From positions 977,780-1,041,779 of the forward strand of contig NZ_JADIVZ010000001.1 of assembly GCF_015319165.1 (NCBI RefSeq): DNA of 64,000 nt. Reading direction: 5' to 3'. Within the stretch, counting starts at the first letter, position 1; the number at the start of each line of letters is the position of its first letter. A model generated the notes under the pieces. That model worked only from the letters and a program-made list of their open reading frames with translations, searched no databases and was not told the origin of the DNA. Of the stretch, positions 1-8,479 are shown piece after piece. The translations under genes were made by a program, and so were the position numbers. Source of the stretch: Nocardioides acrostichi. Lineage in GTDB: Bacteria > Actinomycetota > Actinomycetes > Propionibacteriales > Nocardioidaceae.

Positions 1-2
1 AG

Positions 3-476
3 TGGCTCCAGCAGCTCGCGATGATCGATCACGAGGCCGAGCAGCTTCGTGACGCGCTGCCCGCCTCGACCCGCCTGCTGATCGTCGCCGACCACGGCAT
101 GGTCGACGTGCCCCCGACCGCCCGGGTCGACGTCGACCAGGTCGACGAGTTGCGCGACGGCGTCTCGCTGCTCGGCGGCGAGGCCCGCTTCCGCCACCTC
201 TACTGCTCTCGAGGCGCCGTCGACGACGTCGTCGCCACCTGGCGCTCGGTGCTGGGGGAGCGCGCCGACGTGCTCACCCGCGACGAAGCCGTCGCTCGCG
301 GCTGGTTCGGCCCCGTCGAGTCACGCGTCGTGCCACGGCTGGGCGACGTCATGGTCGCGTGTCGTGACGAGACGGCGGTGCTCTCCACGAGGTCGTGGGC
401 GTACGAGGCGACCTTGATCGGGATGCACGGGTCGCTCACTGCCGAGGAGATGTTGATCCCGTTGTTGGTGGGGTGA
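3..476 (+). CDS. Alkaline phosphatase family protein, C-terminal part (runs in from before the window)
   Basis: The open frame is continuous from base 3 and ends with TGA at 476, leaving about 157 residues of the C-terminal part. An ADHGM motif about 30 residues in is the metal-binding signature of the alkaline phosphatase / nucleotide pyrophosphatase superfamily, where Asp and His bind one of two catalytic metals. The ATG at 21 is internal, because coding sequence continues upstream of it. Substrate and location cannot be judged without the N-terminus. Family assignment rests on this one motif and the fold-like spacing after it, so it is good but not certain. Confidence 0.75.
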   Translation, partial: WLQQLAMIDHEAEQLRDALPASTRLLIVADHGMVDVPPTARVDVDQVDELRDGVSLLGGEARFRHLYCSRGAVDDVVATWRSVLGERADVLTRDEAVARGWFGPVESRVVPRLGDVMVACRDETAVLSTRSWAYEATLIGMHGSLTAEEMLIPLLVG

Positions 477-754
477 AGCTTGTAGCGACGTGTTCCGCGT
501 CGCGCGCCCGATTTGTGTTGACGCAGAGATGTGCGGTCAGGCGATCGCCGATTGAACACACTGGTACCTGCTGGCACTCAAACAGTCAGCAAGTAATTGG
601 GCTTTGAATCTGCCCGCACTGGTCCGCATCGGCCTCCGCATCCGTCGACACTCAGAGTTCATCAGGTAACGGTTGGGTCACGGTCTTCGGTGGGGCTGTG
701 GAATGGGAGGTTTTCGGGGGTTGGTTGTCGGTGGTGACGGCTTGACTAGACCAC
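477..754. other. Intergenic gap, no gene seen
   Basis: These 278 bases are visibly richer in A/T than the flanks and hold no open frame with a coding-like third-position pattern. They presumably contain the promoter of the DUF222/HNH gene. I could not pick out a convincing operator. Confidence 0.5.
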
Positions 755-2023
755 ATGAGTTCACTGGTGGCCGAGCCACTCGATCACCCGATCGGTCGGG
801 TAGTCGAGCAACTCGATGCCGCCTTGGACGACGCCGAGGGCTTGTCGCTGCTGGGGCTGGACCAGGCCGGCACGGCGGGCGCGTTGAGCGTGTTGACGGC
901 GTTGGAGTCACGCCTGATCGAGCTCGAACACCGGGTGCTCGCGCACGCGGGCGAGGTCGTCGTGGAGGACACCACCGGCGCCGTTCAGACCTCGGCGTGG
1001 CTCGCCGGCACCGCGCGGTTGACCCGTGCCGAGGCGAAGCGGCGGGTCTGGCTGGCCCACGCCCTCGAACGCTACGAGGTACTCCGGTCGGCCTTCGCGG
1101 ACGGGTCTGTGAACCGGGAGCAGGCACCCGTGATCGCGGGCGCCCTGGACGACTTGCCTGACGACCTCGATGCCGATGTGGTGGAGAAGGCCGAACGGTT
1201 CCTGGTCGAGCAGGCAGCGCTGCACGATGCCAGGGATCTGCGGGTGATGGGTCGGCATCTGTTGGAGGTCGTCGACCCCGAACGCGGCGAACTCGAGGCC
1301 GCGAAGAGGCTCGAGGCCGAGGAAGAACAAGCCGCCCAACGCGCACGGTTGACGATGAGCGACGACGGGCACGGGACCGTGTTCGGACGCTTCCAGCTAC
1401 CCGTCCTGCACGGTGCGATGCTGCGCAAGGCGTTGGATGCGATCCTCGCCCCCGGCCACTGGAACAGCGAAGGGCATGAGCCGAAGGCGAACCTGACCAC
1501 GCCGCAGCAGAACGGTGAAGCGTTCTGCGAGCTCCTCGAAACGCTGGCCGAGCGGGATCTGCCCACCACCGGCGGCGTCGGTGCGACCGTGGTGGTGACC
1601 ATGACGCTCGACGCTCTGCTCGGTGGGCTGGGTGAGGCGGTCCTCGACACCGGCGACCGGCTCTCCGCGGCCACCGCGCGCAGGTTGGCGTGTGGAGCGA
1701 ATCTGGTCCCGGTGGTTCTCGACGGCGACGGGATCCCGCTGGACCTGGGGCGTGGGCAGCGGCTCTACTCCAAGGGCCAACGCCTCGTCCTCGCCGTGCG
1801 CGACCGGCACTGCACCGCCGAAGGGTGCGACACGCCCGCGCACCGGTGCCAGGCGCACCACGACCATCCTTGGTCACAAGGAGGGCCCACCGACCTCGCC
1901 GACGGCCGGTTGTTGTGTTGGCGGCACCACCGGATGGTCCACGACCCCGGCTGGGCCTACGAGATACACCGCACCGGCCCACCCGGCACCCGATCCACCC
2001 TCGGGTTCAGACTGCGGAACTGA
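755..2023 (+). CDS. DUF222 / HNH endonuclease domain protein (13E12 repeat family)
   Basis: This 422-residue protein has the usual two-part layout: a helical DUF222 region (about residues 20-310) and a C-terminal HNH nuclease-like domain (about 345-405). In the HNH part a Cys pair (HCTAEGC), then CQAHHDHPW and CWRHHRMVH, supply the expected metal and catalytic His/Cys residues. ATG at 755 follows a 278-base non-coding gap. These proteins are multi-copy in mycobacteria and Nocardioidaceae, often called 13E12 repeats, and their role is unknown; homing or DNA repair has been suggested. A second copy begins at 63549. Unlike that copy, this one has no SOS box upstream. Five 41-bp tandem repeats follow the stop codon. 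Confidence 0.9.
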   Translation: MSSLVAEPLDHPIGRVVEQLDAALDDAEGLSLLGLDQAGTAGALSVLTALESRLIELEHRVLAHAGEVVVEDTTGAVQTSAWLAGTARLTRAEAKRRVWLAHALERYEVLRSAFADGSVNREQAPVIAGALDDLPDDLDADVVEKAERFLVEQAALHDARDLRVMGRHLLEVVDPERGELEAAKRLEAEEEQAAQRARLTMSDDGHGTVFGRFQLPVLHGAMLRKALDAILAPGHWNSEGHEPKANLTTPQQNGEAFCELLETLAERDLPTTGGVGATVVVTMTLDALLGGLGEAVLDTGDRLSAATARRLACGANLVPVVLDGDGIPLDLGRGQRLYSKGQRLVLAVRDRHCTAEGCDTPAHRCQAHHDHPWSQGGPTDLADGRLLCWRHHRMVHDPGWAYEIHRTGPPGTRSTLGFRLRN

Positions 2024-2056
2024 ACCCCGGAGTTGGGGTTGCTTTTCGTCTCACCG

Positions 2057-2283
2057 GGTTTCGACACGCTCGTCGCTGGCGCTCCTCACGGCTCAACCAC
2101 CGGGACGTGCTTGTCGCTGGCGCTCCTCACGGCTCAACCACCGGGACGTGCTTGTCGTTGGCGCTCCTCACGGCTCAACCATCGGGACGTGCTTGTCGTT
2201 GGCGCTCCTCACGGCTCGACCACCGGGACGTGCTTGTCGTTGGCGCTCCTCACGGCTCAACCACCGGGACGCTTGCTGCTCCG
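2057..2283. repeat. Dispersed repeat copy expanded into five 41-bp tandem units
   Basis: The motif GCGCTCCTCACGGCTC recurs at 2079, 2120, 2161, 2202 and 2243, an exact 41-base period with only a few substitutions. The last copy loses its end near 2270. The first copy sits in a 42-base stretch (2057-2098) that matches the reverse complement of 63401-63442 at 39 of 42 positions in my alignment. The array lies between the convergent HNH and tdk genes. It reads open in all + frames, which creates spurious ORFs, and it is not CRISPR-like because there are no unique spacers. Confidence 0.9.
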
Positions 2284-2297
2284 GCACCGGCGCGCGC

Positions 2298-2957
2298 TCA
2301 GCCGTCGAAGGGCAACGGGTCGGGGGCGAGGGAGACGGCGCGGGCGCGGGCGGCGGTGAGACCGCGGCGGTGGTGTTGGCGGCAAAGCACCTCGTAGGCC
2401 ACCTCGGGTGGCGGCGTGCCGTCGTGCGCGTCGACGTCGCCGACGACGACCTGGTCGCCCTCGGTGACCATGACGCCGTTCTCCGTACGGGCGTTGTGGG
2501 TGGCGCGCTGGCCACACCAGCACAGCGCCTCGACCTGGAGCACGTGCATGCGGTCGGCGAGCTCCACCAACCTCGCCGCACCCGGGAAGAGGCGAGTGCG
2601 GAAGTCGGTGAGGATGCCGAAGCAGAACACGTCGACCTGCAGCTCGTCGACGACCTTGGCGAGCTGGTCGACCTGCTCGGCGGTGTAGAACTGCGCCTCG
2701 TCGCAGATGAGGTAGTCGATGCGGGAGCCCCGAGTCAGCTCCTCGACCACGTAGCGCCAGAAGTCGAAGGAAGGGTCGACCTCGAGCGCGTCCTTGGTCA
2801 GGCCCAGGCGGGAGGAGAGGCGCCCCGAACCGGCTCGGTCCAGCGCCACGAAGATGCGACCTGACAGCCCCCGGGCGGCCCGGTTGTGGTCGCTTTGCAG
2901 GGCCAGGGTCGACTTGCCGGAATCCATGGTCCCGGTGAAGAACTGGAGCTCTGCCAC
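2298..2957 (-). CDS. tdk: Thymidine kinase (type II, TK1-like)
   Basis: The enzyme phosphorylates thymidine to dTMP in the salvage pathway. The 219-residue product begins VAELQFFTGT, and GTMDSGKST at residues 9-17 is the P-loop. ICDEAQFY further on is the DEAQF segment carrying the catalytic Glu of TK1-like kinases. FRTRLFPGAARL matches the lasso region, and LCWCGQRAT is the zinc/lasso Cys segment. I chose GTG at 2957 because the family starts a few residues before the P-loop; an earlier in-frame start would add 37 unconserved residues. Only one CxC pair is obvious, so the usual four-Cys zinc site may be incomplete. It is convergent with the HNH gene. Confidence 0.92.
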   Translation of the reverse strand: MAELQFFTGTMDSGKSTLALQSDHNRAARGLSGRIFVALDRAGSGRLSSRLGLTKDALEVDPSFDFWRYVVEELTRGSRIDYLICDEAQFYTAEQVDQLAKVVDELQVDVFCFGILTDFRTRLFPGAARLVELADRMHVLQVEALCWCGQRATHNARTENGVMVTEGDQVVVGDVDAHDGTPPPEVAYEVLCRQHHRRGLTAARARAVSLAPDPLPFDG

Positions 2958-3250
2958 GGTGCCGGATTCTCGCACGTCGGCACGCGTGACGAGGGAGGCC
3001 CCGACCGATCTGCCCTGGCTTCCCCGGCCAGGGTTCAACGTCGTGGGGAGGCTGCACGTGGCAGGCATCGGGGCTCGTGTGCATGCGGATTACCTGCACC
3101 GCGTCGCCGACGATCACCGCGGTCGCGAGCAGTGGGTGGGCTCACCTCGCAGCCCGGTTACGGCCGCGCTGTGCACCTCGACCGACTCGAGCCCACCAGT
3201 GCGCCACCACGCGCGGCCGCACTCGCCCGGGGCCTCGTGGCTCGAGGCCC
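2958..3250. other. Intergenic gap, no gene seen
   Basis: These 293 bases between two minus-strand genes contain open frames on both strands, but none has a consistent GC-rich third position or a recognisable product. It probably carries the tdk promoter. Confidence 0.4.
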
Positions 3251-3721
3251 TCAGGTCGCCCCCTGGGCTGCCGCGTTGCTGCGCCGGCGCAGCACCACGG
3301 AGTCGAGCCACAGCAGCACCACGACGTCGAGCACTGGCGGCTCGGACTCCGGCCCCACCACCACGTCGAACACGGGCCGCCGGCTGAAGAAGGACGACGT
3401 GGCGAGCTCGCCGATGGTCTGAGTCGTGTCGCTGACCGTCATGCGCTGGGTGAGCCACCCGGCCGGCGCGACGGTGAGCTCGACGGGTCCGCCGGTGACC
3501 GTCCAGCGACTGACCGACCACCCCTGCCGGACGAGGGTGCGGTGCACGGCACCTGCCAGCGTCACCTCGATCGTGCCGCCCGTGAACCCGTGCGAACTCA
3601 CCTCGTAGTCGCGGCCCTCGACGCTCAAGGTGGCGCGTTCGCGCCAGAACGACTTCTCGGCACGGGCCACGATCGTGCCGTCGCGGGTGATGGTGCCGTC
3701 GGACTGCCACTCATAGCGCAT
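3251..3721 (-). CDS. Hypothetical protein, 156 residues
   Basis: I do not recognise this protein. It begins MRYEWQSDGTI (ATG at 3721) and is rich in short hydrophilic beta-strand-like stretches (TLSVEGRDYEV, TIEVTLAGAVHRTL). A hydrophobic C-terminal segment (PVLDVVVLLWLDSVVLRRR) could be a strand or a tail anchor. The pattern is reminiscent of tubby/LURP-one-like beta-barrel proteins, but that is only an impression. Codon use matches the neighbours. It is divergent from the sulfurtransferase gene, whose ATG is 80 bases away. Confidence 0.6.
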   Translation of the reverse strand: MRYEWQSDGTITRDGTIVARAEKSFWRERATLSVEGRDYEVSSHGFTGGTIEVTLAGAVHRTLVRQGWSVSRWTVTGGPVELTVAPAGWLTQRMTVSDTTQTIGELATSSFFSRRPVFDVVVGPESEPPVLDVVVLLWLDSVVLRRRSNAAAQGAT

Positions 3722-3800
3722 GGCCGGATGCTTACCCGGTCGCACGATGTTCACTCGCGCCCTGCACTCCCGGGCTGGCGGATGGTGCCAGGATCGGGCC

Positions 3801-4646
3801 ATGGCAGACCCGACCTTCGGCCCGCTTCTCACGGCCTCCGACCTGCGCGACCGCGTGGCGGCACGGGCGGTGACGTTGCTCGACGTCCGCTACCGGCTGG
3901 GGGCCCCGCCCGAGTCGACCGGGCGTACCGCCTTCGCGGCCGGTCACATCCCCGGTGCCGCGTACGTCGACCTCGACACCACGCTGGCCGCGGAGCCGGG
4001 CGTCGGTGGGCGACACCCGCTGCCCTCGCCCGACACCTTCCTCGCCGGCATGCGCGCCGCGGGCGTGGACCGCGATCGACCGGTCGTGGTCTACGACGAC
4101 TGGTCTGGGCACGCCGCCGCGCGCGCCTGGTGGCTGCTGCGGCACTACGGACACCGCGACGTGCGCCTGCTCGACGGCGGTTGGACGGCATGGCAGGCTC
4201 TCGGCGGCACGGTCGAGCGCGGCGAGGCGCCGGTCACCGCCGGGGACTTCGACGGTGCACCCGGCGCCATGCCGGTCGTCGAGGCGGACGACGTGTCGCG
4301 CGTCGGCGTGCTCGTCGACGCCCGCGCGGGGGAGCGGTACCGCGGTGAGGTGGAGCCCGTCGATCCGGTGGCGGGGCACATCCCCGGTGCGGTGAGCGTG
4401 CCGACCTCGGCGAACCTGCGCCCCGACGGCACCTTCCGTGACCAAGGCGAACTGCGCGAGCTGTACGCCGGCGTCGGGGCTACCCCGCAGAGCGACGTGG
4501 CGGTCTACTGCGGGTCCGGCGTCACGGCGTGCCACGACCTGGTCGCACTCGAGGTGGCCGGCGTGCGAGGTGCGCTCTACCCCGGCTCGTGGAGCGGTTG
4601 GATCACCGATGCTGCGCGACCCGTGGCTACCAGTGGATGCCCTTGA
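3801..4646 (+). CDS. Sulfurtransferase with two rhodanese domains
   Basis: A tandem-rhodanese protein of 281 residues, the usual size for thiosulfate or 3-mercaptopyruvate sulfurtransferases, which move sulfur to cyanide or thiols. The first domain (about residues 8-130) is inactive, with Asp where the catalytic Cys would be (VVVYDDWSG). The second (about 155-275) has the active-site loop CGSGVTAC with Cys237. A CGSGVTA loop is typical of 3-mercaptopyruvate enzymes. ATG at 3801 is preferred over the in-frame ATG at 3720 because conserved sequence starts there. Its end overlaps the convergent reductase gene by 20 bases. Confidence 0.88.
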   Translation: MADPTFGPLLTASDLRDRVAARAVTLLDVRYRLGAPPESTGRTAFAAGHIPGAAYVDLDTTLAAEPGVGGRHPLPSPDTFLAGMRAAGVDRDRPVVVYDDWSGHAAARAWWLLRHYGHRDVRLLDGGWTAWQALGGTVERGEAPVTAGDFDGAPGAMPVVEADDVSRVGVLVDARAGERYRGEVEPVDPVAGHIPGAVSVPTSANLRPDGTFRDQGELRELYAGVGATPQSDVAVYCGSGVTACHDLVALEVAGVRGALYPGSWSGWITDAARPVATSGCP

Positions 4647-6636
4647 AGATCTTGGCCAGCATGATCTGCTCCGACTCCCGGGTGCCGCCCTGCGCGGCCT
4701 GACCGCGCGCGGCGGCGCTGTCGGGGAACACGTGGTAGGCCATGTTGAGCACCCGGAACGCCAGCTTCGGTGCCACCGTGTGTGCGATCGCACCCGCGTT
4801 GCCGAGCGCGGTGTTGATCTCGTGGGGGCGCTCGACGATCGCCTTGATGACCAGGTCGGCGGCCTGGGCCGGTGAGATGGTGGGGAACTTGTCGTAGATC
4901 TTGGTCGGCGCGATCATCGGGGTGCGCACCAGCGGCATGTGGATGCCGGTGAAGGTCACGCCGTCACCGACCAGCTCGGAGGCGACGACGTTCGACCACG
5001 AGTCGAGCGCCGACTTCGAGGCGACGTAGGCGGAGAACCGCGGTGGGTTGGTCTGCACGCCGATCGAGCTGATGTTGACCACGTGGCCGCGCTTTTGGTC
5101 GCGCATCGCCGGGAGCAGACCCATCACCAGGCGGATCGCGCCGAAGTAGTTGAGCTGCATGGTGCGCTCGAAGTCGTGGAACCGGTCGTGCGAGAGCGCG
5201 AGCGACCGGCGGATCGACCGGCCGGCGTTGTTGACGACGACGTCGACCGAGGGCAGCTCGCTGATGAGCTGCTCGCACAGCGCGTCGATGGCCTCGAGGT
5301 CGGAGAGGTCGCACGGGAAGACGTGGGCGGTGCCGCCGCGGGCCTCGATGTCGGCCTTGGTGGCCTCCAGCTTGTCCTTGCCGCGGGCCACGAGCACCGG
5401 GATGCCGCCGCACTGTGCGACCTTGAGCGCCGTCACCTGACCGATGCCCGAGGAGGCGCCCGTGATGACGACGTGCTTGCCGGTGAGGGCGGCGACGTTG
5501 TCGGCGTCGCGGCCGGTGGAGTCGTCGAGGTGCTCCTCCCAGTAGCCCCACAGGGTGCGCGCGTAGGACTCCAGGTCGGGGACGCCGATGCCGGAGCCGG
5601 CCAGCGCCTTCTCGGTCTCACGCGAGCTGAAGACCGAGGCGAAGTTGACGTGCCCGAGCACCTCTGCCGGCACGCCGAAGCGGCTGGTGGCAGGGTCGAG
5701 CAGCGACTGCACGAGCGTGTTCTTGGCCAGCGCCCCCACGTACGTGGAGGGGCGCAAGGCCCGCGGCACCAGGCCCAGCGGACCGGCACCCGTGACGCCG
5801 CGGTCGATGGGCGTGGCGAACTTCGGGGATCCGGCCGCGGTGCAGAAGGTGTTGATGAGCTCGACCACCGGCTGGGGCTCGGGGTTGACCAGGTGGAAGG
5901 CGCGCCCGTCGAGGTCGGGCACGTGCGCGATGTGGTCCATGGCGGTGGCGACGTAGTCGACGGGCACCACGTTGGTGTCGCCCAGGTCGACGCCGACCAG
6001 CGGCAGCCACGACGGCAGGGTGTCGCGCATGGCCTTCATGAGCGGGAAGAAGTAGTAGGGCCCGTCCACCTTGTCCATGGCTCCGGTCTGGGAGTCACCG
6101 ACCACGATCGCCGGACGATAGACGCGCCAGGGCCGGGTCAGCTCGGTGCGCACGATCCTCTCGGACTCGTACTTCGTGCGGTGGTACGGCGAGGGCAGCT
6201 TCTGGCCCTCGTCGAACATCGACTCGTCGAACCGGCCGCGGTACTCGCCCGCGGCCGCCACCGACGACACCTGGTGGAAGCAGCCGACCTCGAGATCCTC
6301 CGCGAGCTCGACCGCCGCCCGGGTGCCGCCCACGTTCATCGCCTCGTTGGTGGCGTCGTCGGCGGTCATGTCGTAGATCGCCGCGAGGTGGAAGAAGTGG
6401 TCGATGCCGCCGCGGTGCTCCTCGACCCACACCGGGTCGACGCCGAGGCCCGGCTCGCCGAGGTCACCGACGACGGGGGTGACCCGGTCGCTGCCCCAAC
6501 GCCGGATGAGCGCCTCCATGCGGGGCAGGGAGCCGGCGCGGCAGAGCACGAACACCTCGCCCTCGCGGTGGTCGAGCAGTTGCTCCACCAGGTGCCGTCC
6601 GATGAACCCTGTGGCACCCGTCACGAAGTACGTCAT
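4627..6636 (-). CDS. Two-domain SDR protein, fatty acyl-CoA reductase-like (AcrA1 type)
   Basis: Two reductase domains are joined in 669 residues. The N-terminal extended SDR/NAD_binding_4 domain has GATGFIG at residues 7-13 and catalytic Tyr151/Lys155 (YHRTK). The C-terminal classical SDR domain has TGASSGIG at 392-399, NNAG at 469-472, Ser523/524 and Tyr537/Lys541 (YVASK). This order and length match actinobacterial AcrA1-like proteins and the marinobacterial fatty acyl-CoA reductase, which reduce long-chain acyl-CoA to aldehyde or alcohol. The substrate here is inferred. It stands alone on the minus strand and overlaps the sulfurtransferase end. Wax ester or long-chain alcohol metabolism is the likely setting. 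Confidence 0.85.
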   Translation of the reverse strand: MTYFVTGATGFIGRHLVEQLLDHREGEVFVLCRAGSLPRMEALIRRWGSDRVTPVVGDLGEPGLGVDPVWVEEHRGGIDHFFHLAAIYDMTADDATNEAMNVGGTRAAVELAEDLEVGCFHQVSSVAAAGEYRGRFDESMFDEGQKLPSPYHRTKYESERIVRTELTRPWRVYRPAIVVGDSQTGAMDKVDGPYYFFPLMKAMRDTLPSWLPLVGVDLGDTNVVPVDYVATAMDHIAHVPDLDGRAFHLVNPEPQPVVELINTFCTAAGSPKFATPIDRGVTGAGPLGLVPRALRPSTYVGALAKNTLVQSLLDPATSRFGVPAEVLGHVNFASVFSSRETEKALAGSGIGVPDLESYARTLWGYWEEHLDDSTGRDADNVAALTGKHVVITGASSGIGQVTALKVAQCGGIPVLVARGKDKLEATKADIEARGGTAHVFPCDLSDLEAIDALCEQLISELPSVDVVVNNAGRSIRRSLALSHDRFHDFERTMQLNYFGAIRLVMGLLPAMRDQKRGHVVNISSIGVQTNPPRFSAYVASKSALDSWSNVVASELVGDGVTFTGIHMPLVRTPMIAPTKIYDKFPTISPAQAADLVIKAIVERPHEINTALGNAGAIAHTVAPKLAFRVLNMAYHVFPDSAAARGQAAQGGTRESEQIMLAKIFKGIHW

Positions 6637-6697
6637 GGGCGGAGGTTACCCGTCAGAAGCATCGGAGGGGAGGGAGCGAACGGGCCGGTCCAGGGGG

Positions 6698-7642
6698 CTA
6701 GTCCTTGGACCCGCCGAACATGATCTCGTCCCAGCTGGGCACCGAGGCGCGACCACGGCTCTTGCGCACCGGACGACGGGCGGCCGGCGCCTCGACCTGC
6801 GGCTCCTCCGAGACCGGATCCTCGGACCGGTCGGAGGCCTCGGTGTCCGTCTCGGTGGTGGCTGCGGCGGCCGGGTCGACGGGGGTGGCGTCGGCGCCCG
6901 GCTCGGGCTCGGGTGCCGGCTCGAGGAAGGCCTCGAGCGGAGCGTCGGCACCGAGCGACTCCTCGAAGGTCAGCTGCTCGGCGACCGGCTGCTCCGGAGT
7001 GGGGTCGGTGGCCGCCGCGCGGCGCTGCCGCACCTGGGCGAGATCGTCGTGCGGGGCTGGCGCCGGGGCCGCCACCTGCTCGCCGACGAGCCAGCGCGCG
7101 TCGTCTTCGTCGGCCAGGGCGTAGTTGCCGGGGACGTCGAAGGTGAACCGCGCGGTGCCGGTGCGCTCGGGGGTACTGAACCCTGCGACGACCTCCCAGC
7201 GGCCGTCGTCACGGCGCCAGGCGTCCCACTCCACGGACTCCGCCGCGGCGTGCAGACTGCGCAGATGGGTGGCCACCGCCTCGCCCAACACGCGCGCTCC
7301 CTCGCCGGACCGTCGGCGCAACGACCCCTTCTGCGCCCGCTCGGCCATGTGCTCGCGTTCGGCGAGCACGGGGCCGGCGTACGGCATGATCTTCTCGACC
7401 GTGGTTCCAGCGGCCTCGGCCACCGACTCCGGGCTCTCCCCGCCGCGGATGCGGGTCTGGATGTCGCGGGGGCGCAGGGCGCTGCTCATGGTCATCTCCA
7501 CCTGTCCGAGTCGTGAGGTCTCGCCCCGGCAGGCGGCACGCAGCCGCGCGTCGAGGTCGAGGGTGAACTCCCCGCCTGCGTCGCTGACCAGCAGCAGTCG
7601 CGAGCCGTCGTCGCTCACGCCCGCGAGGGTCAGGTGCGCCAC
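6698..7642 (-). CDS. sepH: Septation protein SepH (DUF3071)
   Basis: SepH is an actinobacterial cell-division protein that binds FtsZ and promotes Z-ring assembly. The N-terminal DUF3071 domain (about residues 1-170) includes a helix-turn-helix-like part (RPRDIQTRIRGGESPESVAEAAG). An acidic, Pro/Ala-rich linker follows, and the conserved C-terminal motif PSWDEIMFGG ends the protein. I start at GTG 7642 (314 residues): AGGAGG lies 9 bases upstream, and the resulting start aligns with Streptomyces SepH. The GTG at 7651 abuts the same AGGAGG with no spacing. It is divergent from the TRIC-like gene. Confidence 0.93.
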   Translation of the reverse strand: MAHLTLAGVSDDGSRLLLVSDAGGEFTLDLDARLRAACRGETSRLGQVEMTMSSALRPRDIQTRIRGGESPESVAEAAGTTVEKIMPYAGPVLAEREHMAERAQKGSLRRRSGEGARVLGEAVATHLRSLHAAAESVEWDAWRRDDGRWEVVAGFSTPERTGTARFTFDVPGNYALADEDDARWLVGEQVAAPAPAPHDDLAQVRQRRAAATDPTPEQPVAEQLTFEESLGADAPLEAFLEPAPEPEPGADATPVDPAAAATTETDTEASDRSEDPVSEEPQVEAPAARRPVRKSRGRASVPSWDEIMFGGSKD

Positions 7643-7755
7643 GGTGCTCACCCTCCTGGCTTGTCGTCCAGCCTGCTCACGTCGGGGTCGTGCGTAGGCC
7701 CCGAACCTTGTCGGTCGAGCCTACGTCAGCATGGGCTCCGGCCCGCGGACCTCGG

Positions 7756-7761
7756 TAGCGT
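7756..7761 (+). promoter_or_regulatory. Probable -10 of a leaderless promoter (TAGCGT)
   Basis: TAGCGT ends 8 bases before the GTG at 7770. This supports that GTG, not the ATG at 7731, as the start of the next gene. Confidence 0.5.
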
Positions 7762-7769
7762 GCTGCTGC

Positions 7770-8405
7770 GTGGCGTCCCCTCACCTGACCGGCCTGCTGG
7801 TCGTGCTCGACCTCGTCGGCATCTTCGTGTTCGCGCTGTCGGGCGCCCTCGTGGCGGTGCGCAAGGAGCTCGACGTGTTCGGCGTCTTGGTGCTGGCCGG
7901 TGTCACGGGCCTCGGTGGCGGCTTCGTGCGTGACGTGCTGATCGGTGCCACCCCGCCGTCCGCCCTCAGCGACTGGCGCTACCTGCTGGTGCCGGTGGCC
8001 GCCGGTCTGGTGACGTTCCTCTACCACCCCGCCCTCGGCCGGATGGAGCGCCTGGTGGCGGTCTTCGACGCCTGCGGCCTCGCGGCGTTCTGCGTGGCCG
8101 GGGCGCTCAAGGCGGTCGACTACGGACTGGGACCGCTGCCGGCGGCGCTGCTCGGCATGGTGACGGGCATCGGCGGCGGCATGGTGCGCGACGTCCTGGC
8201 GGGCCGGGTGCCGGTGATCTTCCGGGGTGAGCTGTACGCCACCCCGGCGCTGGCCGGTGCCGTGGTGGCGGTGCTGGGGCAGCGCTACGGGCTGCCGCTC
8301 GTGCCCGTGGCCCTCGTCGGGGCAGCGGTGTGCCTGGTCTGGCGACTGCTGGCCCTCAGGCGGGGCTGGCAGGCGCCCGTGGCGCGGCTCCGCACGGGCG
8401 GGTGA
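7770..8405 (+). CDS. TRIC-like membrane protein (UPF0126/YicG family)
   Basis: This 211-residue protein is almost entirely hydrophobic, with about seven membrane segments arranged as two repeats. Each repeat has the family's glycine-rich motif: GVTGLGGGFVRDVLIG and GMVTGIGGGMVRDVLAG. Family members include trimeric intracellular cation channel (TRIC)-like proteins, and some have been tied to glycine uptake. The substrate here is unknown. GTG at 7770 is chosen because of the -10 just upstream; the ATG at 7731 would add 13 poorly hydrophobic residues. Confidence 0.88.
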   Translation: MASPHLTGLLVVLDLVGIFVFALSGALVAVRKELDVFGVLVLAGVTGLGGGFVRDVLIGATPPSALSDWRYLLVPVAAGLVTFLYHPALGRMERLVAVFDACGLAAFCVAGALKAVDYGLGPLPAALLGMVTGIGGGMVRDVLAGRVPVIFRGELYATPALAGAVVAVLGQRYGLPLVPVALVGAAVCLVWRLLALRRGWQAPVARLRTGG

Positions 8406-8466
8406 GGTGCTGCTCTCCTGCGCCCCGGAACCTGTGAAAGGGCCTGCCACCCGCGGGGGATTCTCC

Positions 8467-8472
8467 TAGACT
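8467..8472 (+). promoter_or_regulatory. Probable -10 of a leaderless promoter (TAGACT)
   Basis: TAGACT ends 7 bases before the GTG at 8480. No Shine-Dalgarno sequence fits in the space. Confidence 0.5.
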
Positions 8473-8479
8473 CGCTCAG

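Noticed and set aside
2079..2283. CRISPR-like array
   Set aside because: The units are contiguous 41-base tandem copies with no unique spacers and no cas genes nearby.
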